Origin: Fuscovulum sp.
Lineage (GTDB): Bacteria; Pseudomonadota; Alphaproteobacteria; Rhodobacterales; Rhodobacteraceae
Direction: 5' to 3'
Length of the DNA: 64,000 nt
Assembly (NCBI GenBank): GCA_035192965.1
Contig: CP136571.1
Location: forward strand, 1,446,501 to 1,510,500
Below the pieces are notes generated by a model that was not told where the DNA came from, made no database searches, and saw only the letters and a list, made by a program, of their open reading frames with translations. Shown here piece by piece: positions 1 to 8,650 of this stretch. The position numbers and the translations under genes were made by a program. Numbering within the stretch: the stretch's first letter is position 1; the number at the start of each line of letters is the position of its first letter.

Positions 1-1113
<1,113 letters not shown>

Positions 1114-1149
1114 GGCGGGGTTTCCCCCGCCAACGCGATAAAGTCAAAA

Positions 1150-1173
1150 GGTGCCCTCCGGGCGCCTTTTTTT
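1150..1173 (+). terminator. Intrinsic terminator of rpoD
   Basis: A 7-bp GC-rich stem (GGTGCCC / GGGCGCC with one T-G pair, loop TCC) is followed directly by seven T residues, 37 bases after the rpoD stop codon. This is a textbook rho-independent terminator. Confidence 0.9.
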
Positions 1174-1186
1174 GTTCTGCCCTTTC

Positions 1187-1540
1187 CTAGAGCACAGCTG
1201 AAACAAACTGTGCTCCGCCAAAAATCAACGCGAGAACAGCAATCTGTCTGTCCCAACTCAGGACCGCCCAACCTGCTTCGGTTAACCTATAGATGGGCTC
1301 TTTTCGTTGAAAGGCAGTTCTATTGCCGCTGAGGAACGTTTCGACGTCTCCAATTGCCACATCGTCGTGAAGAACTTCGACCCAGCCTCGCAAAAGGCAG
1401 GTCAACACATCCGCGTCGATTTTCTCGTTTCGGGGCATCGCGCGTTCGATTACCCAAACTTTTCCGGGGTTTAGGACGAGCGCTACTCGGGCCTTTGACA
1501 GTCGACGCAGCGTTCGCCGTATTCTAAACTCTCTGAACAT
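1187..1540 (-). CDS. Hypothetical small protein with C-terminal hydrophobic segment
   Basis: A 117-residue protein of unknown function. Support for a real gene is the Shine-Dalgarno-like GAGGTAGG just upstream of its ATG and its placement between the rpoD terminator and the toxin-antitoxin operon with no better ORF on the other strand. The N-terminus is basic (RIRRTLRRLSKAR). The middle reads like a small winged-helix fold (LLRGWVEVLHDD, then YRLTEAGWAVL). The last 20 residues are hydrophobic and could be a tail anchor. Base composition is less GC-rich than the housekeeping neighbours, so it may belong with the adjacent mobile toxin-antitoxin pair. I do not recognise the family. Confidence 0.55.
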   Translation of the reverse strand: MFREFRIRRTLRRLSKARVALVLNPGKVWVIERAMPRNEKIDADVLTCLLRGWVEVLHDDVAIGDVETFLSGNRTAFQRKEPIYRLTEAGWAVLSWDRQIAVLALIFGGAQFVSAVL

Positions 1541-1611
1541 CGCACCTACCTCAGAATTAAGATCACGTCATTCTAGTGTACCTCCTAGCTAAGCGCCAAA
1601 GCTTGCAATTC

Positions 1612-1629
1612 TGTACGCAATCACGTACA
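1612..1629. promoter_or_regulatory. Putative YefM-YoeB autoregulatory operator
   Basis: A perfect inverted repeat TGTACG-N6-CGTACA lies 10 bases before the antitoxin ATG, and a further TGTAC half-site sits at 1577-1581. YefM/YoeB complexes are known to repress their own promoter through palindromes with a TGTAC(A) core, so position and sequence both fit. The repeat is seen directly; its function is inferred from the family. Confidence 0.7.
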
Positions 1630-1638
1630 TTGCTCGCC

Positions 1639-1893
1639 ATGAAAACCCTCACCTCCACAGACCTCCGCGCAAACCTCTCCGCCGTCATGGACCGCGTGAA
1701 TGATGACCATGAACCCGTCATCGTCACCCGTGCCAAAGGCAAGCCCGTGGTGATGGTCAGCCTTGAAGACTGGGCCAGCATGGATGAAACAACCTATCTG
1801 CTCGCCAGCCCCGCCAATGCCCGGCTGTTGCGCGAAGGGATCGCTGCGCTGAACGCGGGGCAGGGGCAGCCGCGTGATCTGATCGACGAATGA
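1639..1893 (+). CDS. yefM: Antitoxin of the YefM/Phd family
   Basis: An 84-residue antitoxin that neutralises the downstream YoeB ribonuclease and binds the operon promoter. The N-terminal DNA-binding part shows the Phd/YefM signature: LTSTDLRANLSAVMDRVNDD, then PVIVTRAKGKPVVMVSLEDW. The C-terminal tail (RLLREGIAAL..) is the flexible toxin-wrapping segment. I chose the ATG at 1639 because the fold begins there and the palindromic operator lies directly upstream; an in-frame TTG-type start at 1576 would run through the operator. It overlaps the toxin gene by four bases (ATGA), the usual coupling for this pair. Confidence 0.93.
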   Translation: MKTLTSTDLRANLSAVMDRVNDDHEPVIVTRAKGKPVVMVSLEDWASMDETTYLLASPANARLLREGIAALNAGQGQPRDLIDE

Positions 1894-2144
1894 ACCTGCT
1901 GTTCTGGGACAAGGCCTGGGAACAATACCTGTACTGGCAGGAAACCGACAAGGCGACGTCCCGAAAACTGAACGCCCTGATCCGCGAATGTCAGCGCCAT
2001 CCCTTCGAAGGCACAGGCAAACCCGAGCCACTGAAGGGTGATCTGTCGGGCTTCTGGTCGCGCCGGATCACACGTGAACATCGCCTTGTCTATCGCGTGA
2101 CGGCATCGGCAATCGAGGTCGTGCAATGCCGCTATCATTACTGA
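1890..2144 (+). CDS. yoeB: mRNA interferase toxin YoeB
   Basis: An 84-residue RelE-superfamily toxin that cleaves mRNA at the ribosome. Residues known to matter in E. coli YoeB fall at identical positions here: Glu46, Arg65, His83 and the C-terminal Tyr84 (..CRYHY). The motif LKGDLSGFWSRRITREHRLV is diagnostic. The toxin therefore looks intact and active. Its start overlaps the antitoxin stop (ATGA). The operon is compact and chromosomal, and no other mobile gene is adjacent. Confidence 0.95.
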   Translation: MNLLFWDKAWEQYLYWQETDKATSRKLNALIRECQRHPFEGTGKPEPLKGDLSGFWSRRITREHRLVYRVTASAIEVVQCRYHY

Positions 2145-2301
2145 CCTGAGTCCCCGCCGCCACACCCCGCCACCCCCGGATATGGGGCCGCGCAGTTCCC
2201 TCTAGGCGAAACCTCGCTTCCCCCCCTATAGTTTGGGCCGAACCGGGGGAAACACCCCGGCATGAGGCAGGCGTAACCAACAACAAGCAAGGAGGGGGCC
2301 C

Positions 2302-2769
2302 ATGCGCTGCCCATTCTGCGGCAATATCGACACCCAGGTAAAGGACAGCCGTCCCGCCGAGGACCACGTCGCCATTCGGCGGCGGCGTTTCTGCCCGGCC
2401 TGTGGCGGCCGCTTTACCACCTATGAACGTGTGCAGCTGCGCGATCTGGTCGTCATCAAATCCAGCGGCAAACGCGAAGATTTCGACCGGACCAAGCTGG
2501 AACGCTCCATCCGCATCGCCATGCAGAAGCGCCCGATTGATCCCGAACGCATCGACCAGATGATTTCCGGCATCGTGCGGCGTCTGGAATCCCTTGGCGA
2601 AACCGACATCTCGTCGAAGGTTATCGGTGAGATCGTGATGGAATCCCTCGCCCGGATCGACACCGTGGCCTATGTCCGCTTTGCCAGCGTCTACAAGAAC
2701 TTCCAGGCAGCGGATGATTTCGACAAATTTGTCAGCGAACTGCGCCCCGGCGGCGGCCCCGAAGAGTGA
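2302..2769 (+). CDS. nrdR: Transcriptional repressor NrdR
   Basis: A 155-residue regulator of ribonucleotide reductase genes. The N-terminal zinc ribbon has Cys pairs at C3/C6 (MRCPFCG) and C31/C34 (CPACGGRF). An ATP-cone follows from about residue 49 ([20 protein letters not shown]) and senses dATP/ATP. Length and domain order match the family exactly. A strong ribosome-binding site (AAGGAGGGGG) precedes the ATG. It lies directly upstream of ribD, and nrdR-rib clustering is common in bacteria. Its own targets (nrd genes with NrdR boxes) are not in the window. Confidence 0.97.
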   Translation: MRCPFCGNIDTQVKDSRPAEDHVAIRRRRFCPACGGRFTTYERVQLRDLVVIKSSGKREDFDRTKLERSIRIAMQKRPIDPERIDQMISGIVRRLESLGETDISSKVIGEIVMESLARIDTVAYVRFASVYKNFQAADDFDKFVSELRPGGGPEE

Positions 2770-2779
2770 CGGGCCGCAT

Positions 2780-3859
2780 GTGACCGAGGATGAGGTCCAT
2801 ATGTCCCACGCCCTCGCGCTTGCCGCGCGGGGGCTTGGCCGCACATGGCCCAACCCGGCTGTAGGCTGCGTGATCGTCAAGGCAGGTCGCATCATCGGGC
2901 GCGGCTGGACACAGCCGGGTGGCAGGCCCCATGCCGAACGCATGGCGCTGGCGCAGGCGGGCGCGCAGGCCGAAGGTGCCACCGCCTATGTCACGCTGGA
3001 ACCCTGCGCCCATCACGGCCGCACCTCCCCCTGTGCCGAGGCACTGGTCGCGGCCAAGGTCGCCCGCGTGGTGACCGCGCAAACCGACCCCGATCCCCGC
3101 GTTTCGGGCCGCGGCCACGCCATCCTGCGCGACGCAGGTCTTGCGGTGACGGAAGCTGTGCTGGAACCCCGCGCGCGCGCGCTGCAGGCGGGTTTCCTCA
3201 AGCGCATCACGGAAGGCCTGCCCTTCGTCACGCTGAAACTGGCAACCACACTCGATGGCCGCATCGCCACAGCCTCGGGCGAAAGCCGCTGGATCACCGG
3301 CCCGGCTGCCCGCCGCGCCGTCCACCAGATGCGCCTCGCCCATGACGCCGTGCTGACGACCTCTGCCACCGCGCTGGCCGATGACCCCGACCTTACGGCC
3401 CGCGATATCGGCGCCAGCCATCAGCCGCTTCGCATCCTTGCTGATACTCGCCTGCGCGTGCCCGCCGCATCCCGCCTCGGCCAGACAGCCGCCCTGCACC
3501 CCGTCTGGGTGCTGCACGGGCCTGACGCCGCACCCAACGGCTGGGATCAAACCCATGCCCGCCTGATCACAGCCCCGACGGATGGCGACCATCTCGACCT
3601 GCCGGCCACCTTTCGCTTGCTGGCGGCAGAGGGCCTCACCCGCATCCTGATCGAAGCCGGCGGCCAATTCGCCGCCGCGCTGATACGCGCGAACCTTGTC
3701 GATGAACTTGCCTTGTTTCAGGCTGGCTGCTTGATCGGAGGCGACGGGATCCCGGTCCTAGGCCCCCTCGGCCTGACGGCGCTCGCTGATGCCCCGCGAC
3801 CAAGGTTGATCGACGCCACAACCCTCGGCCCCGACACACTTACCCGCTGGTCCTTCTGA
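2780..3859 (+). CDS. ribD: Bifunctional riboflavin biosynthesis protein RibD
   Basis: Catalyses two successive steps of riboflavin synthesis: deamination of the GTP-cyclohydrolase II product, then NADPH-dependent reduction of the ribosyl side chain. The N-terminal deaminase domain carries the zinc motif HAE (about residues 51-53) and PCAHHGRTSPC (Cys76, Cys85). The C-terminal reductase domain begins near FVTLKLATTLDGRIA. I chose GTG at 2780, giving the usual 359 residues and the family N-terminus TEDEVHM..ALALA; ATG at 2801 is the alternative. The longer upstream frame overlaps nrdR and is not family-like. It follows nrdR by 10 bases, so the two are probably co-transcribed. Confidence 0.95.
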   Translation: MTEDEVHMSHALALAARGLGRTWPNPAVGCVIVKAGRIIGRGWTQPGGRPHAERMALAQAGAQAEGATAYVTLEPCAHHGRTSPCAEALVAAKVARVVTAQTDPDPRVSGRGHAILRDAGLAVTEAVLEPRARALQAGFLKRITEGLPFVTLKLATTLDGRIATASGESRWITGPAARRAVHQMRLAHDAVLTTSATALADDPDLTARDIGASHQPLRILADTRLRVPAASRLGQTAALHPVWVLHGPDAAPNGWDQTHARLITAPTDGDHLDLPATFRLLAAEGLTRILIEAGGQFAAALIRANLVDELALFQAGCLIGGDGIPVLGPLGLTALADAPRPRLIDATTLGPDTLTRWSF

Positions 3860-3940
3860 CCTGCCGTTTCACCTTGGCCCAAATACCCAATTCCCCGCCC
3901 TCCGCTGCGCCGCCGGTCTGACTGCGCGCAAAGGGGGGGC

Positions 3941-3960
3941 GGGGGGACCACGGTCCCCCC
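3941..3960. terminator. GC-rich hairpin between convergent ribD and gloA
   Basis: GGGGGGACC and GGTCCCCCC form a perfect inverted repeat separated by two bases, between the ribD stop and the end of gloA on the opposite strand. There is no clear T-tract on either side. Its place at a convergent junction suggests a bidirectional transcription end, but that is inference. Confidence 0.5.
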
Positions 3961-3968
3961 GCCTGCAC

Positions 3969-4397
3969 TCACCAATGCCCGGTGCTGGCCATGCTCTTCC
4001 ACGGCTCGACCGGCTCCAAAGCGCCACCCTTTTGCAGCAACTCGATCGAGATATTGTCGGGGCTGCGCACAAAAGCCATCCGCCCATCGCGCGGCGGGCG
4101 GTTGATCACCACGCCGTTCGCCTGCAAATGCGCGCAGGTGGCGTGGATGTCATCCACCTCATAGGCCAGATGCCCGAAATGGCGGCTGTCGCTTGGCAAG
4201 CCGTCATCGCCATCCCAGTTATAGGTCAACTCCACCGGGCATTCCGGCTGACCGGGGGGCGCGAGGAAGACCAGCGTGAACCGCCCGCCTTCATTGTCGT
4301 AGCGCCGCGTCTCCTCCAGCCCCAAAAGCTTGTAGAAGGCGATCGACGCCTCCAGATCCTTCACCCTTACCATCGTATGCAGATACCGAATGCCCAT
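3969..4397 (-). CDS. gloA: Glyoxalase I (lactoylglutathione lyase)
   Basis: A 142-residue VOC-fold metalloenzyme that isomerises the methylglyoxal-glutathione hemithioacetal to lactoylglutathione in the cytoplasm. Family landmarks are the metal-ligand His in [17 protein letters not shown] with its Glu, [11 protein letters not shown] (His) and ISIELLQKG (Glu), which together give the usual His/Glu metal set. The start MGIRYLHTM at 4397 is preceded by a near-perfect AAGGAGG; an upstream in-frame ATG at 4421 would put that site inside the gene. It is convergent with ribD. Confidence 0.93.
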   Translation of the reverse strand: MGIRYLHTMVRVKDLEASIAFYKLLGLEETRRYDNEGGRFTLVFLAPPGQPECPVELTYNWDGDDGLPSDSRHFGHLAYEVDDIHATCAHLQANGVVINRPPRDGRMAFVRSPDNISIELLQKGGALEPVEPWKSMASTGHW

Positions 4398-4498
4398 TGC
4401 GGCCTCCTTTTTCCATCCCACCGTACATAGCCCGTCGCACCCAAGCCCACCACAAGATAGAGTGGAACCCGACTCATCCCATACCCATCGGCAGGCCC

Positions 4499-5278
4499 AT
4501 GCAGCAATATCACGACGCGCTCCGCACCGTCCTTGCCCAAGGCACCCCCTCCACCGACCGCACAGGTACCGGCACCATCAGCCATTTCGGCCTGCAATGC
4601 CGCTACCCCCTCGTCGATGGCTTCCCGCTGGTTACCACCAAGAAGCTGCATATCAAGTCGATCATCCACGAACTTCTTTGGTTCCTGCAGGGCGATACCA
4701 ACATCCGCTACCTGAACGACAATGGCGTGACGATCTGGGATGAATGGGCCGACGCGAATGGCGACCTTGGCCCCGTCTATGGCCGCCAGTGGCGCGATTT
4801 CGGGGGCGTGGATCAGATCCAGACGCTGAGCGACATGATCCGCAAGTCGCCGGATTCCCGCCGCCTGATCGTGTCCGCATGGAACCCGCCCGACGTGCCG
4901 CAGATGGCGCTGCCGCCCTGCCATACGATGTGGCAGGTCCGCATCCTTGGCGGGAAACTCCACCTGCAACTCTACCAGCGCAGCGCCGACATGTTCCTCG
5001 GCGTTCCGTTCAACATCGCCTCCTATGCGCTGCTTCTGGTGATGCTCGCCCATGTCACGGGCTATGAACCCGGCGATTTCGTCCATTCCATCGGCGACGC
5101 GCATATCTATTCCAACCACATGGATCAGGTCGCCACCCAGCTTGCCCGCGAGCCCCGCCCGCTGCCAAAGCTGCGGATCACGCGGCCTGTCCAGTCCATC
5201 TTTGACTTCAAGTTCGAGGATTTTGAGATCACAGGCTATGACCCCCATCCCGCCATCAAGGCCCCGGTGGCGGTCTGA
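4499..5278 (+). CDS. thyA: Thymidylate synthase
   Basis: Makes dTMP from dUMP using methylene-tetrahydrofolate. At 259 residues it matches the E. coli-type enzyme. It has the N-terminal [10 protein letters not shown], and the catalytic cysteine lies in LPPCHTMWQ. The C-terminus ends in APVAV, like the conserved closing tail of the family. I took ATG at 4499 because MQQYHDALR matches the family N-terminus and the longer frame has no homology. It overlaps folA by one base (TGATG). The pair is a folate-dependent operon: ThyA produces the dihydrofolate that FolA recycles. Confidence 0.97.
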   Translation: MQQYHDALRTVLAQGTPSTDRTGTGTISHFGLQCRYPLVDGFPLVTTKKLHIKSIIHELLWFLQGDTNIRYLNDNGVTIWDEWADANGDLGPVYGRQWRDFGGVDQIQTLSDMIRKSPDSRRLIVSAWNPPDVPQMALPPCHTMWQVRILGGKLHLQLYQRSADMFLGVPFNIASYALLLVMLAHVTGYEPGDFVHSIGDAHIYSNHMDQVATQLAREPRPLPKLRITRPVQSIFDFKFEDFEITGYDPHPAIKAPVAV

Positions 5279-5751
5279 TGCTGACGCTTATCGTCGCCCG
5301 CGCCCGCAACGGGGCCATCGGCAAGGGAAACACGATCCCTTGGCACGCGCCCGAAGACCTTGCCGCGTTTCAGCGGGAAACCACCGGCGGCGCGCTGATC
5401 ATGGGGCGGCGCACATGGGAAAGCCTGCCCTTCCGCCCGCTCAAGAACCGCCTCAACATCGTGGTCACCTCTGACCCGACAGTCTGGGAAACCACCGCCC
5501 CCACGCCCGAGGCCGCCATCGCCCTGGCGCTCGACGCCGGCCACACCCGCCTCTACGGCATCGGCGGCAGCGCCATCTACCGCGCCCTGCTGCCACGGGC
5601 CCACCGGCTGCTGGTTACAGAAGTGGACCTCACCATCCCCGACGCCGATGCGTTCTTCCCGGCCTTTGATGAGGGGGAATGGCGGGTGATCCATGAGCGG
5701 CGGTTGCGGGTGGACGGGCCGGGCTGTGTGTTGCGGGAGTGGGTCAGATAA
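5278..5751 (+). CDS. folA: Dihydrofolate reductase
   Basis: A 157-residue NADPH-dependent reductase that regenerates tetrahydrofolate. Landmarks are IVARARNGAIGKGNTIPWH (Met20-loop region and the active-site Trp), then DLAAFQ, the cofactor-binding MGRRTWESLP, and YGIGGSAIY. It is translationally coupled to thyA. Transcription of the imported-looking ATPase begins only a few bases after its stop, so folA is the last core gene before an abrupt change in base composition. Confidence 0.96.
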   Translation: MLTLIVARARNGAIGKGNTIPWHAPEDLAAFQRETTGGALIMGRRTWESLPFRPLKNRLNIVVTSDPTVWETTAPTPEAAIALALDAGHTRLYGIGGSAIYRALLPRAHRLLVTEVDLTIPDADAFFPAFDEGEWRVIHERRLRVDGPGCVLREWVR

Positions 5752-5755
5752 AGTG

Positions 5756-5787
5756 TTGACACAAACCTACACAAGGTTGGATAAAAT
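5756..5787 (+). promoter_or_regulatory. Candidate promoter with internal palindrome, in front of the AAA ATPase
   Basis: A perfect -35 hexamer TTGACA (5756-5761) is followed by AT-rich TAAAAT (5782-5787). That spacing is 20 bases, longer than ideal, so the exact -10 is uncertain. Between them is the inverted repeat AACCT-N5-AGGTT (5764-5778), a possible operator. The ATPase start follows at 5814 behind AAAGAGGTG. This indicates a dedicated promoter rather than read-through from folA. Confidence 0.45.
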
Positions 5788-5813
5788 CAACGGTACATTA
5801 AAGAGGTGACGAT

Positions 5814-7109
5814 ATGTCTTTTTATAGAGAATGGGGATTTGAAAGAAATCCTTTTGAGACAAGTCCGCTTCCGTCAAGTGAGGAGGGAAGCCAATTGCTT
5901 GTTGGGCGTGACAAGGAAATAAAAAAGCTGCGTCGAAGGCTCGACAATTCCTCAAAGATTCCAACGATCGAGGGCCTTAATGGAGTTGGAAAGACTAGTT
6001 TAGCAAATGTTATGATATATCGTGCAATGTCGGAGTCGGTTAACAATCGTGTCGGGCCGATATACATTCCCTGTCGCCAGATTTTCCAATTAAATCCGTC
6101 TACCACTGTTGAGGACTTTCAATTAAAAGTCCTAATGGAGATTGCTCAAACTCTATTGGATCAGCATAAAATACTTCGAACTCCAGCTGGGCGAACGCGC
6201 GCTTCAAAGAATAAGAATCTTGAACGTTTTCTGAATTCCGCTCAAGTCAAGTCCTTTACCGCTGGGGCTTGGGTCGTCAATGGTGGCGTTACCTTGGAAA
6301 CAAATACAGGCAAAGGCTTCGAGCGGAGTGGTTTTGAGAAGGCTGTGGCTGATTGGTTAAACGAAGTCTTTCCAGATGAGAAATCCGGCGGTGTAGTCTG
6401 TGTGATTGACAATCTCGAACTTTTACAAACCTCTTTGAAGGCGAGAGCGGCAATTGAGGCATTCCGAGATACACTTTTCCAAATCAAAGGTCTTCGGTGG
6501 ATTCTATGTGGTGCACTCGGAATAGTCCATGGTATTGCGTCATCTCCGAGACTTGAAGGGCGACTAAACAAACCAGTTGTTTTGGACGATCTTGAGGAAA
6601 GATACGCACCAGAAATATTTCGGAATAGAATCAAAGCATTTCGTAGTGGACCTCGATCAAAACTACCGATGTCGGAGTCAAATTTTGTGGAACTTTTTGA
6701 CATAATGAGAGGAAACATTCGAAGTGTTTTGAACGAATGTGACGAGTTTTGCTCTTGGGTTGCTGATAGAGTCGAAGATCCAGAGGATTTTGAAGAAGAT
6801 TTTTTTGAGGAGTGGCTTCAAGAAGAACTAGAGAGCAATTTTCATGCCATTCGAGCTGAATTGCGTCCTGCGGCTCTTCGAGTTTTTGAAACAGCATGCC
6901 AGTTCGAAGCATTTTCTCCAAGTGATTGCATGGCTTTTGGTTATGAAACGCCTGCTGCAATGCGCCCTCAAATTAAGACACTAGAGACTGCTGGCCTGTT
7001 GGTTAGTTCAGTTGATGACGAGGACAAGCGACGAAAGACAATTCAAGTTACCTCAAAGGGTTGGAAGGTGCGTGCTTACTTGGATTACAGTGCAGATGGC
7101 CTTTCATGA
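5814..7109 (+). CDS. AT-rich orphan AAA/ORC-like P-loop ATPase with C-terminal winged helix
   Basis: A 431-residue protein of unknown role. It opens with WGFERNPFE, a motif style seen at the start of ExeA-like and STAND/ORC-like ATPases. Walker A is GLNGVGKTS (about residues 54-62). Walker B is VVCVIDNLE (about 193-201, Asp199). The segment RLEGRLNKPVVLDDLEE suits a sensor-1/lid region. The last 80 residues (RVFETACQFEAFSPSDC.., then KTIQVTSKGWKVRAYL) look like a winged helix. The gene is visibly AT-richer and uses A/T-ending codons unlike both flanks, so horizontal transfer is likely. It has its own promoter and stands alone. Anti-phage defence, regulation or a remnant of a transposition module are all possible; I cannot choose. 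Confidence 0.8.
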   Translation: MSFYREWGFERNPFETSPLPSSEEGSQLLVGRDKEIKKLRRRLDNSSKIPTIEGLNGVGKTSLANVMIYRAMSESVNNRVGPIYIPCRQIFQLNPSTTVEDFQLKVLMEIAQTLLDQHKILRTPAGRTRASKNKNLERFLNSAQVKSFTAGAWVVNGGVTLETNTGKGFERSGFEKAVADWLNEVFPDEKSGGVVCVIDNLELLQTSLKARAAIEAFRDTLFQIKGLRWILCGALGIVHGIASSPRLEGRLNKPVVLDDLEERYAPEIFRNRIKAFRSGPRSKLPMSESNFVELFDIMRGNIRSVLNECDEFCSWVADRVEDPEDFEEDFFEEWLQEELESNFHAIRAELRPAALRVFETACQFEAFSPSDCMAFGYETPAAMRPQIKTLETAGLLVSSVDDEDKRRKTIQVTSKGWKVRAYLDYSADGLS

Positions 7110-7288
7110 AATGGCACTGTTGAAACTTTTTCAGGTTTCCGCATTTGGAGCAAGCTTTCTGATCGAACCAAGGTGGCGGATTTGAGCTAGCGAGGGCGCG
7201 TGCGGGACGGACACCTTCCCTCAACTGGTTAACAACCCCTTTCCCCCACCCCCCCTTGTGCTACCTGTGTCGCCACAAGGAGCGCCCC

Positions 7289-7684
7289 ATGCAGATCGCC
7301 ACCCTCTACCTGTCGACCGCCGCTGTCTTCCTGATCCTCGATGCGATCATGTTGACCTTCGTGATGAAGCCGCTGTTCAGCCGTCATATCGGGGCGCTGA
7401 TGCTGGAGAACATCCGCGTTGTTCCGGCGGCGTTGTTCTACCTCGCCTATGTGGCGGGGCTGATCTACCTGATCTCATGGCCCGCGTTGAAGACTGGCGC
7501 GCCGGTGCTGATCCCGGCGATGATCATCGGGGCGATGGCCTATGGCACCTATGAGTTCACTTCCTATGCCATCATGAAGGATTGGCATTGGCAGATGGTG
7601 ATGACCGATACGATCTGGGGCACGGTGCTGACGGGCCTGTCGGCCTGGGCCGGGGTGGCCATCACGCGGGCAATCACCGGTTAA
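7289..7684 (+). CDS. DUF2177 family membrane protein
   Basis: A 131-residue integral membrane protein with about four hydrophobic segments (LYLSTAAVFLILDAIML, VVPAALFYLAYVAGLIYLI, VLIPAMIIGAMAYGTYEFTS, then WGTVLTGLSAWAGVAI). The TYEFTSYAIMKDWHWQMVMTD stretch is typical of DUF2177. Function unknown. ATG at 7289 follows the ribosome-binding site CAAGGAGCG. It marks the return to high-GC codon use after the ATPase. Confidence 0.85.
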   Translation: MQIATLYLSTAAVFLILDAIMLTFVMKPLFSRHIGALMLENIRVVPAALFYLAYVAGLIYLISWPALKTGAPVLIPAMIIGAMAYGTYEFTSYAIMKDWHWQMVMTDTIWGTVLTGLSAWAGVAITRAITG

Positions 7685-7720
7685 CCTCTGGTCAAAACAC
7701 AGCCCGCTGCGTATGCACAA

Positions 7721-7756
7721 TGTGCTGCACAGCGTGCTGCACCATCGGCTGCACAG
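7721..7756 (+). repeat. Three tandem 12-bp units before the ArsC-like gene
   Basis: Three imperfect copies of a 12-base unit share GCTGCAC at exactly 12-base spacing (7724, 7736, 7748). Read from the ATG at 7720 they encode a cysteine-rich peptide start (MCCTACCTIGCTG) that runs out of frame into the downstream gene and ends at 7839. No clear ribosome-binding site precedes that ATG. It could be a leader peptide, an RNA element or a simple repeat. Confidence 0.5.
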
Positions 7757-7765
7757 GGGAAAAAC

Positions 7766-8089
7766 ATGATCCTTTACGGTATCCCGACCTGCGACACCTG
7801 CAAGAAAGCGCTCAGGGCATTGCAGGCGGCAGGCCATGACGTCACCTTCCGCGACGTGCGGGCCAACCCGCTGACCTCGGCAGAAATCAATGAAATCGTT
7901 GTGGAATTCGGCGACCGGGTGATCAACAAGACGTCGACCACCTATCGTGCGTTCAGCGATTTCCTAAAGGCGTCGGACCCCGAGGCCCAGATCGCCGCCC
8001 AACCCACAGTGATGAAACGCCCGGTCATCCGCAATGGTGCCGAATGGCACCTTGGCTGGGACGATGCGGTGCAGGCGAAACTGCTGTAA
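7766..8089 (+). CDS. ArsC/Spx-family thioredoxin-fold protein (YffB-like)
   Basis: A 107-residue protein of the arsenate-reductase-like family. Its N-terminal redox loop is YGIPTCDTCKKAL with Cys9 and Cys12, a CxxC arrangement that classical ArsC lacks. The C-terminal part has MKRPVIRNG, the conserved cis-Pro/anion-loop region. Classical ArsC arginines are not evident and no ars genes are near, so it is better described as a YffB-like thiol reductase of unknown substrate than as an arsenate reductase. The ribosome-binding site is GGGGAA. The gene is followed by a long perfect hairpin. Confidence 0.88.
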   Translation: MILYGIPTCDTCKKALRALQAAGHDVTFRDVRANPLTSAEINEIVVEFGDRVINKTSTTYRAFSDFLKASDPEAQIAAQPTVMKRPVIRNGAEWHLGWDDAVQAKLL

Positions 8090-8091
8090 CG

Positions 8092-8120
8092 CACAAGGCC
8101 CGCCAGTGGCGGGCCTTGTG
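8092..8120. terminator. Perfect 13-bp hairpin between convergent arsC-like and csp genes
   Basis: CACAAGGCCCGCC and its exact complement flank the loop AGT immediately after the ArsC-like stop codon, with a T-rich stretch (attgttgtgcctttt) beyond. It probably terminates both the plus-strand gene and the minus-strand cold-shock gene. Confidence 0.8.
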
Positions 8121-8151
8121 ATTGTTGTGCCTTTTCATCGGTTTGCTGCGA

Positions 8152-8358
8152 TCAGAGCAGCCGAAGATCGCTGGCCGAGGCCCGCCCGTCGCGGCCCGAC
8201 TGCAATTCATAGGCGATTTTCTGGTTGTCGTTCAGACCTTGCAAACCCGCCCGTTCGACTGCCGAAATATGCACGAACACATCCTTGCCGCCATCATCGG
8301 GGGCGATGAACCCAAAGCCCTTTGTCGTGTTGAACCACTTCACGGTGCCCGTTGGCAT
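8152..8358 (-). CDS. Cold-shock domain protein (CspA family)
   Basis: A 68-residue single-stranded nucleic-acid-binding protein. RNP1 is KGFGFI and RNP2 is VFVHIS, both intact; the protein starts MPTGTVKWFN as usual for alphaproteobacterial Csp. The ATG at 8358 is preceded by AAAGGAGAA; an in-frame ATG 18 bases upstream lies within that site. About 250 bases of non-coding sequence lie upstream before the thrS terminator, room for the long structured leader typical of csp mRNAs, though I see no recognisable cold-box there. Confidence 0.95.
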   Translation of the reverse strand: MPTGTVKWFNTTKGFGFIAPDDGGKDVFVHISAVERAGLQGLNDNQKIAYELQSGRDGRASASDLRLL

Positions 8359-8611
8359 TCCGCATTCTCCTTTCACTACCTCCCCGCGGCGATATTGCCG
8401 TCAGGCCGTGCAGCCAGGTCTTCCTAGGTCCGGCTGCCTGAGCAACACAGGAGGCGGTCGAAAGTCTGTCGTCACTGTGCAAAATCATGCCAAAGCCCGG
8501 ATGAAAATCAAGCCCCAATCCGCGGCGTGAAATCGGCGGGCAAGCCAATGAAACAAGGGGAAAATTGGCGAAATGACCGCTTCATGCGGGCTGGCGGCGC
8601 GCGGCGGTGTC

Positions 8612-8643
8612 GGCGGAAAGGTGCGCTGAGGCACCTTTCCGCC
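8612..8643 (-). terminator. Hairpin downstream of thrS
   Basis: GGCGGAAAGGTGC and its exact reverse complement form a 13-bp stem with a 6-base loop, seven bases beyond the thrS stop on the minus strand. No T-tract follows, so it may work with Rho or as a 3'-end stabiliser. Confidence 0.65.
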
Positions 8644-8650
8644 CGGGATT

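Noticed and set aside
1573..1588. CTAG-N8-CTAG as an operator or insertion site before yefM
   Set aside because: Four-base arms are too short to separate from chance; only the internal TGTAC half-site is kept as possibly meaningful.
7721..7756. Start of a CRISPR or other repeat array
   Set aside because: Only three imperfect 12-base units in direct contact without spacers.
7766..8089. Arsenate reductase of an ars operon
   Set aside because: The CxxC arrangement fits YffB/Spx-like proteins, and no arsR, arsB or acr3 gene is adjacent.
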